This document shows positions 20,336-29,565 of a stretch of DNA of 64,000 bases, one piece after another. The position numbers and the translations under genes were made by a program. Every line of letters begins with the position of its first letter. Position 1 is the first letter of the stretch. This DNA is from Rhynchopus sp. YZ270_cl-10. Lineage: Eukaryota; Euglenozoa; Diplonemea; Diplonemida; Diplonemidae. Below the pieces are notes generated by a model, which saw nothing but the letters and a program-made list of their open reading frames with translations, did not search any database and was not told where the DNA came from. The stretch spans positions 1,240,001 through 1,304,000 of the forward strand of contig OZ037868.1 of the NCBI GenBank assembly GCA_964035575.1, written 5' to 3'.

Positions 20336-23300
20336 ATGGGATCCGGAGCGTCGAAGCCTGAAAAGGACGAGATTGCAAAGGGAATTACTGGGAAGGAGAG
20401 GCCTGTGGACTCAGTGGACAGCGTGGACGGGAGGACAATGCTGCACAGTGCTGTGCTTGCGGGGGACGTGGAGGCAGTGCGGTTTCTTGTGGAGAACGGG
20501 GCAGGGAACGTGCGTGACAGGGACGGGAAGGTGCCGCTGTGGTACGCACTGCAGCACAGAGACGCGGATGTGCGGGGGCGACTTGAGGCGGAGCTGGGGG
20601 CGCATGCAGCAGAGATCCTGGTGGAGGTGGAGGATGCTGTGCAGGTGTACCTCACTGACGGTGTCGCGACAACAACAACAGCAACAACAAGAAGAACAGG
20701 TGTGGCGGAGGAACGGGGCGGTGGAGATGCAACGATAGCACCTCTCACTGACCCTCATATGGACATGGCGAAAGACACGAACACCTCGACTGGAGACAGG
20801 CACCTGGGAGAGGAAGATCTTGACGGGGACACAGATGCACTGCGGTATACAGACGGACGGAAGGTGGAGTGGCTGCGGAAGACAGAGGACGACAACAACA
20901 AGAACAAGAACAGCAATGGAGGTGAAGACCTGCTGTGCTGGCTGCGTGGTCTGCCAAAGGTGGATCCGCCGTTGGGCTACACAGACAAACACGTGCAGCA
21001 CATGGAGGCGGGGTTCCGTGTGGTGTGCAAGCGTCTGCTGGAGGACATGAGAGGACGGATGGAGGCTGCGGGGACACGTGGTGGGCACGTGGAGGTGGAG
21101 GACTGGATGGCGGCACGAGACCCGTTTGAGCTGCTGCTGTCGGGGTTCCTGTTCACGTCTGACTGCGTGGAGTATGTGCTGGACAGCGGCGGGGATGTTG
21201 TGTGCGACGAAAAGGGCACACCGCAGATTGCGAAGGGGCCTGACGGGAAGCTGCGGTACGTCAAACTGACGGAACGAGCTGTGCTGGACAACCACGGGAG
21301 TGCTGCTGATTCACAGTCGCTTGCGCTGTACATGACGATGAACACTGCGATGCGTGCTGTGGGGCAGCTGGCTGCGGTGAAAGAGTGGAAGAGGACACCT
21401 GAGAAGACAGCACCGAACATGTTTGAGCTGTCGCCCGCACCCCCGCAGCTGCACGTGATTGCGACCTTTGCGCCGCTGATCCGCGGTCTGGACCGGCTGA
21501 TTGGGAGCCGGCGGAAGCAGCTGCGGACTGTGTTCCGCGGGATCAATGTGAACGTGTCTGCGAAGTACGCGCTGAATACGCACATTGTGTGGAACTGCTT
21601 CACGTCAACAACACTGAAGCAGGATGTGGCTCGGAGCTTCATGTACGGGAAGGGGGGCACGTTCTTTGTGGTGGTGGCTAAGGAGGGTGCTGCAGACGTG
21701 AAGTTCTCGTCTGTGTATGCTTCGGAGGACGAGCTGCTGTACACAGCGAACATCGAGTACCGGGTGCAGTGGAAGCTTTCGCCGACGCTGCTGCGGATGA
21801 TGGGGCTGCGCTTTGACGTGATTGTGATGCAGGAGGTGCGTTCAGGTGCAGGTGCGGGTGCGGATGCGGGTGTGGGTGTGGGGGAGACGAGTGCGGCTGA
21901 GCAGGTGGGTGCACTGCAGGAGGTGATGGGACACACAGTCGCGTTCTTCAAGGACTACCTTGCGCAGTACGTGGAGGGGCGTGTGGGGGACGACACACGT
22001 GTGGATGAATCGGAGACACGTCCGCTGATGGAGGAGGTGCGGAGGTGGCTTCGTGCACGTGGAGGTGGGAAGCAGATGTCTGCAGTGTGCACACAGGCAA
22101 CAGCGGGCACAGTCACGGACACGAAGATGAAGACGGATAAGGCAAGTCTTCAACAGGAGGAGGAGAAGACATCGAAACGTGCTGATATAACCACCACCAT
22201 CGGCACACCTGAGGTAGGGGAGAATGTAGTTCAAAGGCGAAAGAAATCGAAGTCTGTGCTGTGTGTGATTGGAGATGGAGGGAGTGGGAAGACGTCTGCT
22301 TCGATTGCCATTCTGAGCGACCTTGCAACGTCTGCGAGGAAGAGCGAAAGCACCAACAACGAAGACACAAACAGGAACAGGAACAGCGTGGTGGGTGATC
22401 CTGCGGATGCGGATGCGAAGCCGTACTTCCCTGTGTTTGTGGCGCTGCCGACTGTGAAGCAGCACCTGCTTGAAAAGGGCGGGCTGGACAAGTTTGTGCT
22501 GGAGTCGTTTGCGCTGCGGGAGGCGGATCGTGCGTTCCTTGCGGAGACGTACGAGGTGGTGCTGGTGCTGGACTCGCTGGACGAGGTGGGGCTGACGCAG
22601 GAGGATGTAGGTGCTGTGGTGTCTGAGGGTGGCCTTCTGTGCCGGCACCCGTGGGTGGAGGCACACTGCAGCGTTGTTGTGACTGTGCGTGGTGAGTACC
22701 TGAAGGGTGTGGACACGTCTCCGTCTGGTGTGTGTGGGGCTGGTGTGCATGCTCTGTACATGCAGCCGTTCACAGAGGTGGATGCGAGAACGTACATCAA
22801 GCGTGCAAACACAGCCTGGGAGAAGGAACACAAAGAGGAGAAGGAGAAGGGGGGGACGTCAGTCCACAAGGAAGAGCGTACAGTCTTCGTGCGTGAGGAG
22901 GACGTTGAGGGACTTGTGCAGCTGCGGAACCCGTTTGTGCTGCACATGGCGTGCCACGCGCAGTGCAGCGGGAAGGCTTCTGAGGAGGTGATCTACGAGA
23001 CCTACCTGGAGACGTGGACGAAGAAGGAGATGGCGTCTGGTGGAGTTGCTGTTTCCGATGTGTCTTTGGAGGATGTGGTGCGTGCAGGGGAGCTTGTTGC
23101 ATGCAGGATGCTGGAGACAAACGAGTGGCAGGGGACTGTGGGTGTGGCGTCGGAGGTTCTTGTGTCGCAGCACGGTGTGTGTGAGGCTGTGCGGGATGCG
23201 TGCTTCCGCTGCCTGCCGTTCCGGATTGAGGACTTTGGGGAGGAGCGGAGTGCGTTCACGTTCCGACACAAGTCGCTTGGGGAGCACCTTGCAGCACGGC

Positions 23301-25663
23301 GGCTTGCACGTGATCCAGCAGGGACACTGGGGACGCTGGTGCAGCGGAGCTTCAGCAAGGACTCGCAGCGTGTGCTTGGGTTCTTTGCGGCGCTGGTGTG
23401 TGGAGACAGTGGGCTGTACGAACGTGCCTGCACAGAGCTGCTTGCGACTGTGAAGGAGACACGCGGCAGTGCAGGCGCAGGTGGAGATGCTGGTGGGGAG
23501 GGTGCTGTGACAGCAGGGTCGAATGCAGCAGCACTGCTGGCACGTGCACGCATCTATGTGAGTGGGGAGGACCTGAGCGGGATCCGTGTGTCGAACTGCG
23601 ACCTGCGCGGGTCTCTGTTTGTGGAGACGGTGCTGACGGGCGCTTCCTTCTCGAACTGCTGGCTGGAGCACACTGAGTTCCACACCTGCGACATGGGTGG
23701 CATGATGCTGCCTGACTGCTCCCTTGGCACACCACTTCCTGTACTGCAGCATAAAGCCTTTGATGCAGCAGTGACACCTGATGGCGGTCAGGTGGTAACA
23801 GCTGGCGATGACTACAGAGCACATGTGTGGAGCATGTCTTCTGGGGAAGAAGTGATGGTCTTGGGAAGGCACGTGCATACTAGAATCCGTGGAGTGGCAG
23901 TAACACCTGACGGAACCCGCGTAGTTTCGTGCTCCGATGACAAAACTGTGCGTGTGTGGGATATGCACACTGGGGAGGCAGTGTTCGTCTTGGAAGGCCA
24001 CGAAGCTTGGGCGTGCGAGGTGGCAGTCACTCCCGACAGTTCTAAAGTTGTTGCAACTTCTGCCAAAGGCGGCCTCCGTGTGTGGGATCTCTCGACGGGG
24101 ATGGAAGTGCTGGCAATGAAGTCGCCTGGCATTCGCAGCATGGTTATTACCAAGGATGGAAGTCAAATAGTGACATGCTCTCAGGATGTGCTGTGCGTAT
24201 GGGATCTGGTCACGGGGAAGCAGGAGATGCAGTGGCCTTGTTGTGTGAAGTCATCACATGCACTGGCAGTCACTCCCGATGGATGTCATGTTGTTTCGTG
24301 CTCTGATGGCGCACATCTTTGGAACCTCTCCACTGGAGCAGAGGTCATGGTGTTCCATACCGACGCTGAGTTGCAAGCAGTGGCAGTCACTCCCGATGGA
24401 TGTCACGTGGTTGCTGGATCCAGGAGAGGCAATATGTACGTTTGGAGCATTTCGACTGGGAAGCAGGTGACGGTGCTGCAAGGACATACTTCTAATGTGA
24501 ATGCAGTGACTGTGTCACCAGATGGATGCCACGTGGTTTCATGCTCCGAAAACGACAGTACTGTTCGAGTGTGGAACATCACGACCGGGAAGGAGACACC
24601 AAGTTTTGAAGGATTCTCAGGCCGGTCTGTGGCAGTTGCCCCTGATGGATCTATCATTTTGTACGGTGGCAAGAGGAACTCCATCTGGAACGCATCCACC
24701 GGCAGGCAGACACAGGTAGTTGAGGCAGGAATTAATATATATGGTGATGGTGCTGCCGTGTACCCAGATGGCTCTCATGTAGTTTATTGCTCTTGCGACG
24801 ACGCTGGAAGGAGAGCGTGTGTGTGGAACGTTGCGACGGGGAAAGTGCGGCCTTTGTGCACAGATTCCAGTGAGTTTGCGGTGTTCTTGAAACAGTGTGG
24901 AAGACTGCGCTCCTTGGCAGTGTCTCCCGATGCATCTCACGTGGTGACCTGTTCAAAGTCTTCACAGGAGGAACACATTTACTGTACATATGTGTGGAGC
25001 ATGCCGGCTGGGAAGAAGGTGTCAGAATATGCAGGAACTACTTGCCATCCCGAAGGAGCGGTAGTGACCCCTGATGGAGTGCATGTGGTTTCGTACTATG
25101 GCAATCACACCGTACACATGTGGAAACTTCGCACCGGAGAAGCGACTATGGTGTTCAAAGCACATACTAATCAGGTGTTTTTTGCTACCTTTGTCACCGG
25201 CGTGGCCGTGACTCGTGATGGATCTCGTCTTGTTTCATGTTCTTTGGACAAGACTGTGCGTGTGTGGGATGTTGCCAGCGGGAAGGAGGTCTTCACCTTG
25301 GAGCACGATCGTCGAGTGTACGGAATGGCACTGACACCTGATGAAACTCACGTGGTGTCGAGTACGGACAGTGTGAGTGTATGGAGCATGACCACTGGTG
25401 AGAAGGTGGCAGTGATCAGGGCACATTGTGATTTGCTCAGACTTGCTGTGAGCCCTGATGGACGCGAAGTGATCTGCACAAGCTCTGACAGCACTTGTCG
25501 TGTATGGACCATCTGCACTGGGGAAGACGGCACGATTGATGGGTTGCGGCTAAAGAGAGTGATCGGTGTCCCTCCAACAGTTCCTCGTGCATTATGCTGT
25601 CGCAATGCTGATGCTGTGGAACCTGAACTTGCGAGACGGATTCTTTGTGCTGTCGAGAAGTGA
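20336..25663 (+). CDS. Myristoylation-signal ankyrin/ADP-ribosyltransferase/NACHT/WD40 protein (STAND NTPase)
   Basis: A 1775-residue product. It begins MGSGASKPEK: Gly2 and Ser6 fit an N-myristoylation signal, which supports this ATG over the upstream frame. Residues about 32-88 read as ankyrin-like helices (TMLHSAVLAGDVEAVRFLVE). Residues about 340-490 match R-S-E class mono-ADP-ribosyltransferases: Arg401 in VFRGI, FTST at 422-425, and the ExE pair Glu464/Glu466 in SEDELLY, so the site looks intact. A linker leads to a NACHT-type NTPase with Walker A GDGGSGKTS (646-654), Walker B LVLDSLDEVG (about 743-752) and the distal FRHKSLGEHLAARRLA near 975. Residues about 1075-1130 resemble pentapeptide repeats. 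Fourteen WD40 repeats (about 1140-1730) would make two seven-bladed propellers. By analogy to STAND proteins, WD40 would sense, NACHT would switch by oligomerising, and ART would be the membrane-tethered effector. Sensor target and substrate are unknown. Confidence 0.85.
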   Translation: MGSGASKPEKDEIAKGITGKERPVDSVDSVDGRTMLHSAVLAGDVEAVRFLVENGAGNVRDRDGKVPLWYALQHRDADVRGRLEAELGAHAAEILVEVEDAVQVYLTDGVATTTTATTRRTGVAEERGGGDATIAPLTDPHMDMAKDTNTSTGDRHLGEEDLDGDTDALRYTDGRKVEWLRKTEDDNNKNKNSNGGEDLLCWLRGLPKVDPPLGYTDKHVQHMEAGFRVVCKRLLEDMRGRMEAAGTRGGHVEVEDWMAARDPFELLLSGFLFTSDCVEYVLDSGGDVVCDEKGTPQIAKGPDGKLRYVKLTERAVLDNHGSAADSQSLALYMTMNTAMRAVGQLAAVKEWKRTPEKTAPNMFELSPAPPQLHVIATFAPLIRGLDRLIGSRRKQLRTVFRGINVNVSAKYALNTHIVWNCFTSTTLKQDVARSFMYGKGGTFFVVVAKEGAADVKFSSVYASEDELLYTANIEYRVQWKLSPTLLRMMGLRFDVIVMQEVRSGAGAGADAGVGVGETSAAEQVGALQEVMGHTVAFFKDYLAQYVEGRVGDDTRVDESETRPLMEEVRRWLRARGGGKQMSAVCTQATAGTVTDTKMKTDKASLQQEEEKTSKRADITTTIGTPEVGENVVQRRKKSKSVLCVIGDGGSGKTSASIAILSDLATSARKSESTNNEDTNRNRNSVVGDPADADAKPYFPVFVALPTVKQHLLEKGGLDKFVLESFALREADRAFLAETYEVVLVLDSLDEVGLTQEDVGAVVSEGGLLCRHPWVEAHCSVVVTVRGEYLKGVDTSPSGVCGAGVHALYMQPFTEVDARTYIKRANTAWEKEHKEEKEKGGTSVHKEERTVFVREEDVEGLVQLRNPFVLHMACHAQCSGKASEEVIYETYLETWTKKEMASGGVAVSDVSLEDVVRAGELVACRMLETNEWQGTVGVASEVLVSQHGVCEAVRDACFRCLPFRIEDFGEERSAFTFRHKSLGEHLAARRLARDPAGTLGTLVQRSFSKDSQRVLGFFAALVCGDSGLYERACTELLATVKETRGSAGAGGDAGGEGAVTAGSNAAALLARARIYVSGEDLSGIRVSNCDLRGSLFVETVLTGASFSNCWLEHTEFHTCDMGGMMLPDCSLGTPLPVLQHKAFDAAVTPDGGQVVTAGDDYRAHVWSMSSGEEVMVLGRHVHTRIRGVAVTPDGTRVVSCSDDKTVRVWDMHTGEAVFVLEGHEAWACEVAVTPDSSKVVATSAKGGLRVWDLSTGMEVLAMKSPGIRSMVITKDGSQIVTCSQDVLCVWDLVTGKQEMQWPCCVKSSHALAVTPDGCHVVSCSDGAHLWNLSTGAEVMVFHTDAELQAVAVTPDGCHVVAGSRRGNMYVWSISTGKQVTVLQGHTSNVNAVTVSPDGCHVVSCSENDSTVRVWNITTGKETPSFEGFSGRSVAVAPDGSIILYGGKRNSIWNASTGRQTQVVEAGINIYGDGAAVYPDGSHVVYCSCDDAGRRACVWNVATGKVRPLCTDSSEFAVFLKQCGRLRSLAVSPDASHVVTCSKSSQEEHIYCTYVWSMPAGKKVSEYAGTTCHPEGAVVTPDGVHVVSYYGNHTVHMWKLRTGEATMVFKAHTNQVFFATFVTGVAVTRDGSRLVSCSLDKTVRVWDVASGKEVFTLEHDRRVYGMALTPDETHVVSSTDSVSVWSMTTGEKVAVIRAHCDLLRLAVSPDGREVICTSSDSTCRVWTICTGEDGTIDGLRLKRVIGVPPTVPRALCCRNADAVEPELARRILCAVEK

Positions 25664-26409
25664 GCACACTGCTCGTACTTGCTCTTTGTGTTTGCCTCTT
25701 TTCCAAGACGTGGTGCCCTCATGCCACTGCGGGTGCGTTGTGCGAGGGCAGAAGAGCGGCATATTCACACATCTTTTCCAAGATGTGTTACGCTTACACA
25801 CGTGTTTTGACCACTTGGTTTTTGGAGTGTCACCACTGCCACTTCCATCTGTACTCCACACCTTCCATATTTTTGTGTTGAATGATTGTGAGTTTCAGTG
25901 TTGCGATGTGTTCTGCTTCGATGACTGACACGAGGGCTGTGTGCGTGTTAAGACCTTGGACGAGTACACCTGCCTGCCCTACTCCGTTTACGGGATTGGG
26001 TGAGGCCAGCGGTCAAGCACCCCCTGTGCTAGAAATGAGTTTATCTTTTGTGCTTTCACACAATAAACCAAATGTCCCTGGTAACTAAACAAACCCCCCC
26101 TAGACTAGCAGGCTAGTACAGCGATAAAAATTCGACGAATTCCATACTGCCTCTTGCTTTGTTTGTTGTTGCTACATAGCGGGGTTCCACACTGCGACTG
26201 GGCAGGGGGGACAGTTTCCCTTTTCCTCGTGGGGGCACAGCCCGCACACCTCTTCCCAATAGGGGCAGAGTGAGGAGAACTGTGGTGTGACCCGCATTGG
26301 GAATCAGGCAATTTGGGCGAAGGCTCTTTGCCCATACGCAGTGATGGATGGACAATCAATGGCTGTATCTTGCACCACTCCCACAACAGAAAAGAAAACA
26401 CAAAACACA
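25664..26409. other. Spacer between the NACHT and first LRR gene
   Basis: No gene. It contains a perfect 9-bp-stem hairpin (25767-25788) and, from about 26270, the upstream segment duplicated before the second LRR gene. A weak acceptor (CCCACAACAG, AG at 26388-26389) precedes the ATG by 20 nt. Confidence 0.6.
25767..25788 (+). other. Perfect hairpin downstream of the NACHT gene
   Basis: ACACATCTT and AAGATGTGT form a 9-bp stem around a TTCC loop, 104 nt past the stop codon. It uses the same AAGATGTGT word as the other intergenic hairpins, in reverse order. Confidence 0.5.
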
Positions 26410-27528
26410 ATGGAACTCAACATCGAGGGCTTTGATGGTCAGACGTACGTCGTCGATGTGGATGTGGATGACACAGCGAAGGACCTGCAGCGGAAGGTGG
26501 CAACTGCAGCAGGGTTTGCTGAAGACAGCTTTGGCATGGTATTCGGGGGGAACGACGAAGGAGAGGTCATCGACATCACAGCGCTGAGTGCTGGCGACAC
26601 ACTCCTCCTGGCTCCCACCCTGGCTCCCACCCTCCCCCCGACGCAGACGAAGAAGCAAGAAGCCATTACAGCTCTTCATGCATTGGGTGAAACAGACCTC
26701 ACACCAAAGAGGCTTGCGCGTGTGCAAGACCCCAAGGTAGCTCGATTGTTTCTGCAGGCAGAAGTTGTAACTACAATACCGAAACAGTTCCTGGCAAAGA
26801 TAGCGTTCAGAAGCCTTGATCTGAGTGCCCCGTTGGCCATAACTGCGATTGGCGACTACTTCCTGTTCCAGTGTGTGCCATTGGGATGGGTTAACTTGTC
26901 TGGGTTGAGCAACGTTACCCACATAGGCAATCACTTCATGGCAACTTGTAGGTGCTTGACAACAATCGATCTCTCAGGACTCAGCAACGTCACGCATGTT
27001 GGTGACTCCTTCTTATCAGGTTGCACGTCGTTGACCTCAATCGACTTTGCAGGATTAGGCAGGGTCACAAGCCTTGGGAACTACTTCTTATCGCGTTGCA
27101 CGTCGTTGACCTCAATCGACTTTGCAGGATTGGGAAGGGTCCCAAGCCTTGGGAACTACTTCTTATCAGATTGCGCTGCGTTGACCTCAATCGACTTCGC
27201 AGGATTGCGCAGTGTCACAAGCGTTGGAGACAGCTTCTTAGCACGTTGCACGCAGTTGACTTCAATCAACTTTGCAGGATTGCGCAGTGTCAGACGCCTT
27301 GGAGACTGCTTCTTATCAGGTTGCACGTCGTTAACCTCAATCGACTTCGCAGGATTACGCGGTGTCAGAAGCCTTGGGAGCTACTTCTTGCGTGGTTGCA
27401 CGTCGTTGACCTCAATCGACTTTGCAGGACTGAGTCGTGTGACACGAATCGAGCGCCACTTTCTTGAAGGTTGCACTTCTTTAGAAACATACGACTTTCC
27501 AGCATGGAGCGCTATCCAGGGCAAATAG
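26410..27528 (+). CDS. BspA-type leucine-rich-repeat protein with ubiquitin-like N-terminus, copy 1
   Basis: A 372-residue protein. Residues 1-70 (MELNIEGFDGQTYVVDVDVD, then TAKDLQRKVATAAGF) have the strand-strand-helix order and KxxL spacing of ubiquitin-like domains, without a processing site. A short Pro/Thr linker and a helical segment follow. Residues about 150-365 are tandem BspA-type LRRs of about 24 residues with the unit CTSLTSIDFAGLGRVTSLGN, then YFLSG. No signal peptide or membrane segment is seen, so an intracellular binding protein is inferred. The start matches the paralogue at 28360 and lies in the leader AAAACACAAAACACA. The paralogue follows 0.8 kb downstream on the same strand. 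BspA-type LRRs mediate protein binding and expand strongly in many protists. A link to ubiquitin signalling is only suggested by the N-terminal fold. Confidence 0.75.
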   Translation: MELNIEGFDGQTYVVDVDVDDTAKDLQRKVATAAGFAEDSFGMVFGGNDEGEVIDITALSAGDTLLLAPTLAPTLPPTQTKKQEAITALHALGETDLTPKRLARVQDPKVARLFLQAEVVTTIPKQFLAKIAFRSLDLSAPLAITAIGDYFLFQCVPLGWVNLSGLSNVTHIGNHFMATCRCLTTIDLSGLSNVTHVGDSFLSGCTSLTSIDFAGLGRVTSLGNYFLSRCTSLTSIDFAGLGRVPSLGNYFLSDCAALTSIDFAGLRSVTSVGDSFLARCTQLTSINFAGLRSVRRLGDCFLSGCTSLTSIDFAGLRGVRSLGSYFLRGCTSLTSIDFAGLSRVTRIERHFLEGCTSLETYDFPAWSAIQGK

Positions 27529-28359
27529 AAGTGTCTGTGAGGCACTGTGGAAAGCTACCGCCCAATATGAGGTGTCAGGTAGATAGCTTTATTTTATTTT
27601 GCAACCGAGAGGCAGTGAGATAGAACGTTTTCTTTCGTGTTTCTTCTGTTATCGGGTTTGGTCTACCGCCGTGTCGTTGAGCACCCTGTACACTGTTGAG
27701 AGGCAGTGAAGTAGATGGGGTCTTGCGTTGTAGCGCTTTGGTTATGCGTAACGTAGGCCGGGAGTGCCTCGGGTTTTGATAGTCGATCCGCGAGTGATTG
27801 AAACAGAGATAATAACAGGTGCACCGAAAAATCGGTGGAGTCTGCTCGTATGTGAGTGGTCTGACGATGCCGAAATATCGGCGGGCATGACATTGGTGTG
27901 AGTTGCGGGTTTTCGAGGTTTTTAAGGACTTTTGGGGTTTGAAAAAAGGGGATGGATGCGATCAACAAACAAGCAACGAGTAAATACAGAAGGGGGGTAT
28001 TTCATTTTCTAAATAAACCTGCCCCCGCTCCTGCCCAACACCACAACAAACAGTGTTGTGGGACTCAGGGCAAACTGGTCATTCTCGACCTGCGAGGAAT
28101 AGCTGTGATATGGCAGGATATTCCTCCCTTATCATGGCACAATGACAGGCCGTGGTCCAGTAAATTCCTCACACTCTATTTTTCACTTTCTCAGTCCCTT
28201 CCACCTTGCAACTCGTCCACCAGAGAACTGTGGTGTGACCCGCATTGGGAATCAGGCAATTTCGGCGAAGGCTCTTTGCCCATACGCAGTGACGGATGGA
28301 CAATCAATGGCTGTATCTTGCACCACTCCCACAACAGAAAAGAAAGCACACAAAACACA
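27529..28359. other. Spacer between the two LRR genes
   Basis: No independent gene. The last about 145 bp (from about 28215) nearly repeat the sequence before the first LRR gene, which defines the duplicated unit. The open frame from 27952 is rejected as a start because the conserved ATG is at 28360. Confidence 0.6.
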
Positions 28360-29565
28360 ATGGAAATCAACATCAAGGGCGTTGATGGTCAGACGTACGT
28401 CGTCGATGTGGATGTGGATGACACAGCGAAGGACCTGCGGCGGAAGGTGGCAACTGCAGCAGGGTTTGCTGAAGACAGCTTTGGCATGATATTCGGAGGG
28501 AACGACGAAGGAGAGGACATCACCATCACAGCGCTGAGTGCTGGCGACACAGTCCTCCTGACGCAGACGCAGACGAAGAAGCAAGAAGCCATTGCAGCTC
28601 TTCGTGCATTGGGTGAAACAGACCTCACACCAAAGAGGCTTGTGCGTGTGAAAGACCCCAAGGTGGTTCAGTTGTTTCTGCAGGCAGAAGTTGTAACTGC
28701 GACACCGAAAAGTCTCCTGGCAAGCACAACGTTAACAGGCCTTGATCTGAGTGCCCCGTTGGCCATAACTGCGATTGGTGACTGCTTCCTGTTTCAGTGT
28801 TCATCATTGAAATCAGTTGACTTGTCTGGGTTGAGCAACGTCACCCATGTTGGGAATTACTTCTTAGCAGATTGCGCTGGGTTAACCTCAATCAACTTTG
28901 CAGGATTGAGCAATGTCACAAGCCTTGGAGACAGCTTCTTATCAAATTGCAGGTCGTTGGCCTCAATCAACTTTGCAGGATTGGGCGGGGTCACAAACCT
29001 GGGGAGCTACTTCTTGCGTGGTTGCACGTCGTTAACCTCAATCGACTTTGCAAGATTAAGCAGTGTCACAAGCCTTGGAGACAGCTTCTTATCAAATTGC
29101 AGGTCGTTAACCTCAATCAACTTTGCAGGATTGGGCGAGGTCACAAACCTTAGGAACTGCTTCTTGCGTGGTTGCACGTCGTTGACCTCAATCGACTTCG
29201 CAAGATTGGGCAGGGTCACTAGCCTTGGGTACTACTTCTTGCGTGAGTGCAAGGCGCTAACCTCCATCGACTTTGCAGGATTGGGCAATGTCGCAAGCCT
29301 TGGGCACTACTTTTTATGTGAGTGCAAGGCGTTAACGTCAATCGACTTTGCAGGATTGGGCAGGGTCACAAGCCTTGGGCACCACTTCTTATGTGATTGC
29401 AAGGCGCTAGCCTCAGTCGACTTTGCAGGATTGAGTGGTGTGACACGAATTGACAGCTGCTTTCTTGAAGGTTGCGTTTCTTTGAAAAACATACATAACA
29501 TTATGACTTTCCAGCGTGGAGTGCGATCCAGGGCAAGAAGAGTGGGCAGGGAGGAGGAGCGGTAG
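28360..29565 (+). CDS. BspA-type leucine-rich-repeat protein with ubiquitin-like N-terminus, copy 2
   Basis: 401 residues, paralogous to the gene at 26410. The ubiquitin-like head is almost the same (MEINIKGVDGQTYVVDVDVD). The linker is shorter because the repeated APT(L) residues of copy 1 are absent. The LRR block is longer by one or two units, with more varied tips (SNCRSLTSINFAGLGEVTNL, ECKALTSIDFAGLG). The C-terminus differs: after LEGCVSLKNIHNI the frame runs into an arginine-rich tail, whereas copy 1 ends LEGCTSLETYDFPAWSAIQG. The same AC(G/T)TTTCCAGC(A/G)TGGAG sequence follows both, so copy 2 seems to have shifted frame near its end. LRR-number change after tandem duplication is typical of repeat proteins under diversification. 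Confidence 0.75.
   Translation: MEINIKGVDGQTYVVDVDVDDTAKDLRRKVATAAGFAEDSFGMIFGGNDEGEDITITALSAGDTVLLTQTQTKKQEAIAALRALGETDLTPKRLVRVKDPKVVQLFLQAEVVTATPKSLLASTTLTGLDLSAPLAITAIGDCFLFQCSSLKSVDLSGLSNVTHVGNYFLADCAGLTSINFAGLSNVTSLGDSFLSNCRSLASINFAGLGGVTNLGSYFLRGCTSLTSIDFARLSSVTSLGDSFLSNCRSLTSINFAGLGEVTNLRNCFLRGCTSLTSIDFARLGRVTSLGYYFLRECKALTSIDFAGLGNVASLGHYFLCECKALTSIDFAGLGRVTSLGHHFLCDCKALASVDFAGLSGVTRIDSCFLEGCVSLKNIHNIMTFQRGVRSRARRVGREEER

Noticed and set aside
22859-24166. 435-residue minus-strand ORF inside the NACHT gene
   Set aside because: The plus strand carries clear WD40 and NACHT motifs; the antisense product is His/Cys-rich low complexity typical of reversed GC-rich codons.
27952-28359. N-terminal extension of the second LRR gene from the ATG at 27952
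   Set aside because: The extension is absent from the first LRR gene, crosses the duplicated leader and has no domain; the conserved start is 28360.
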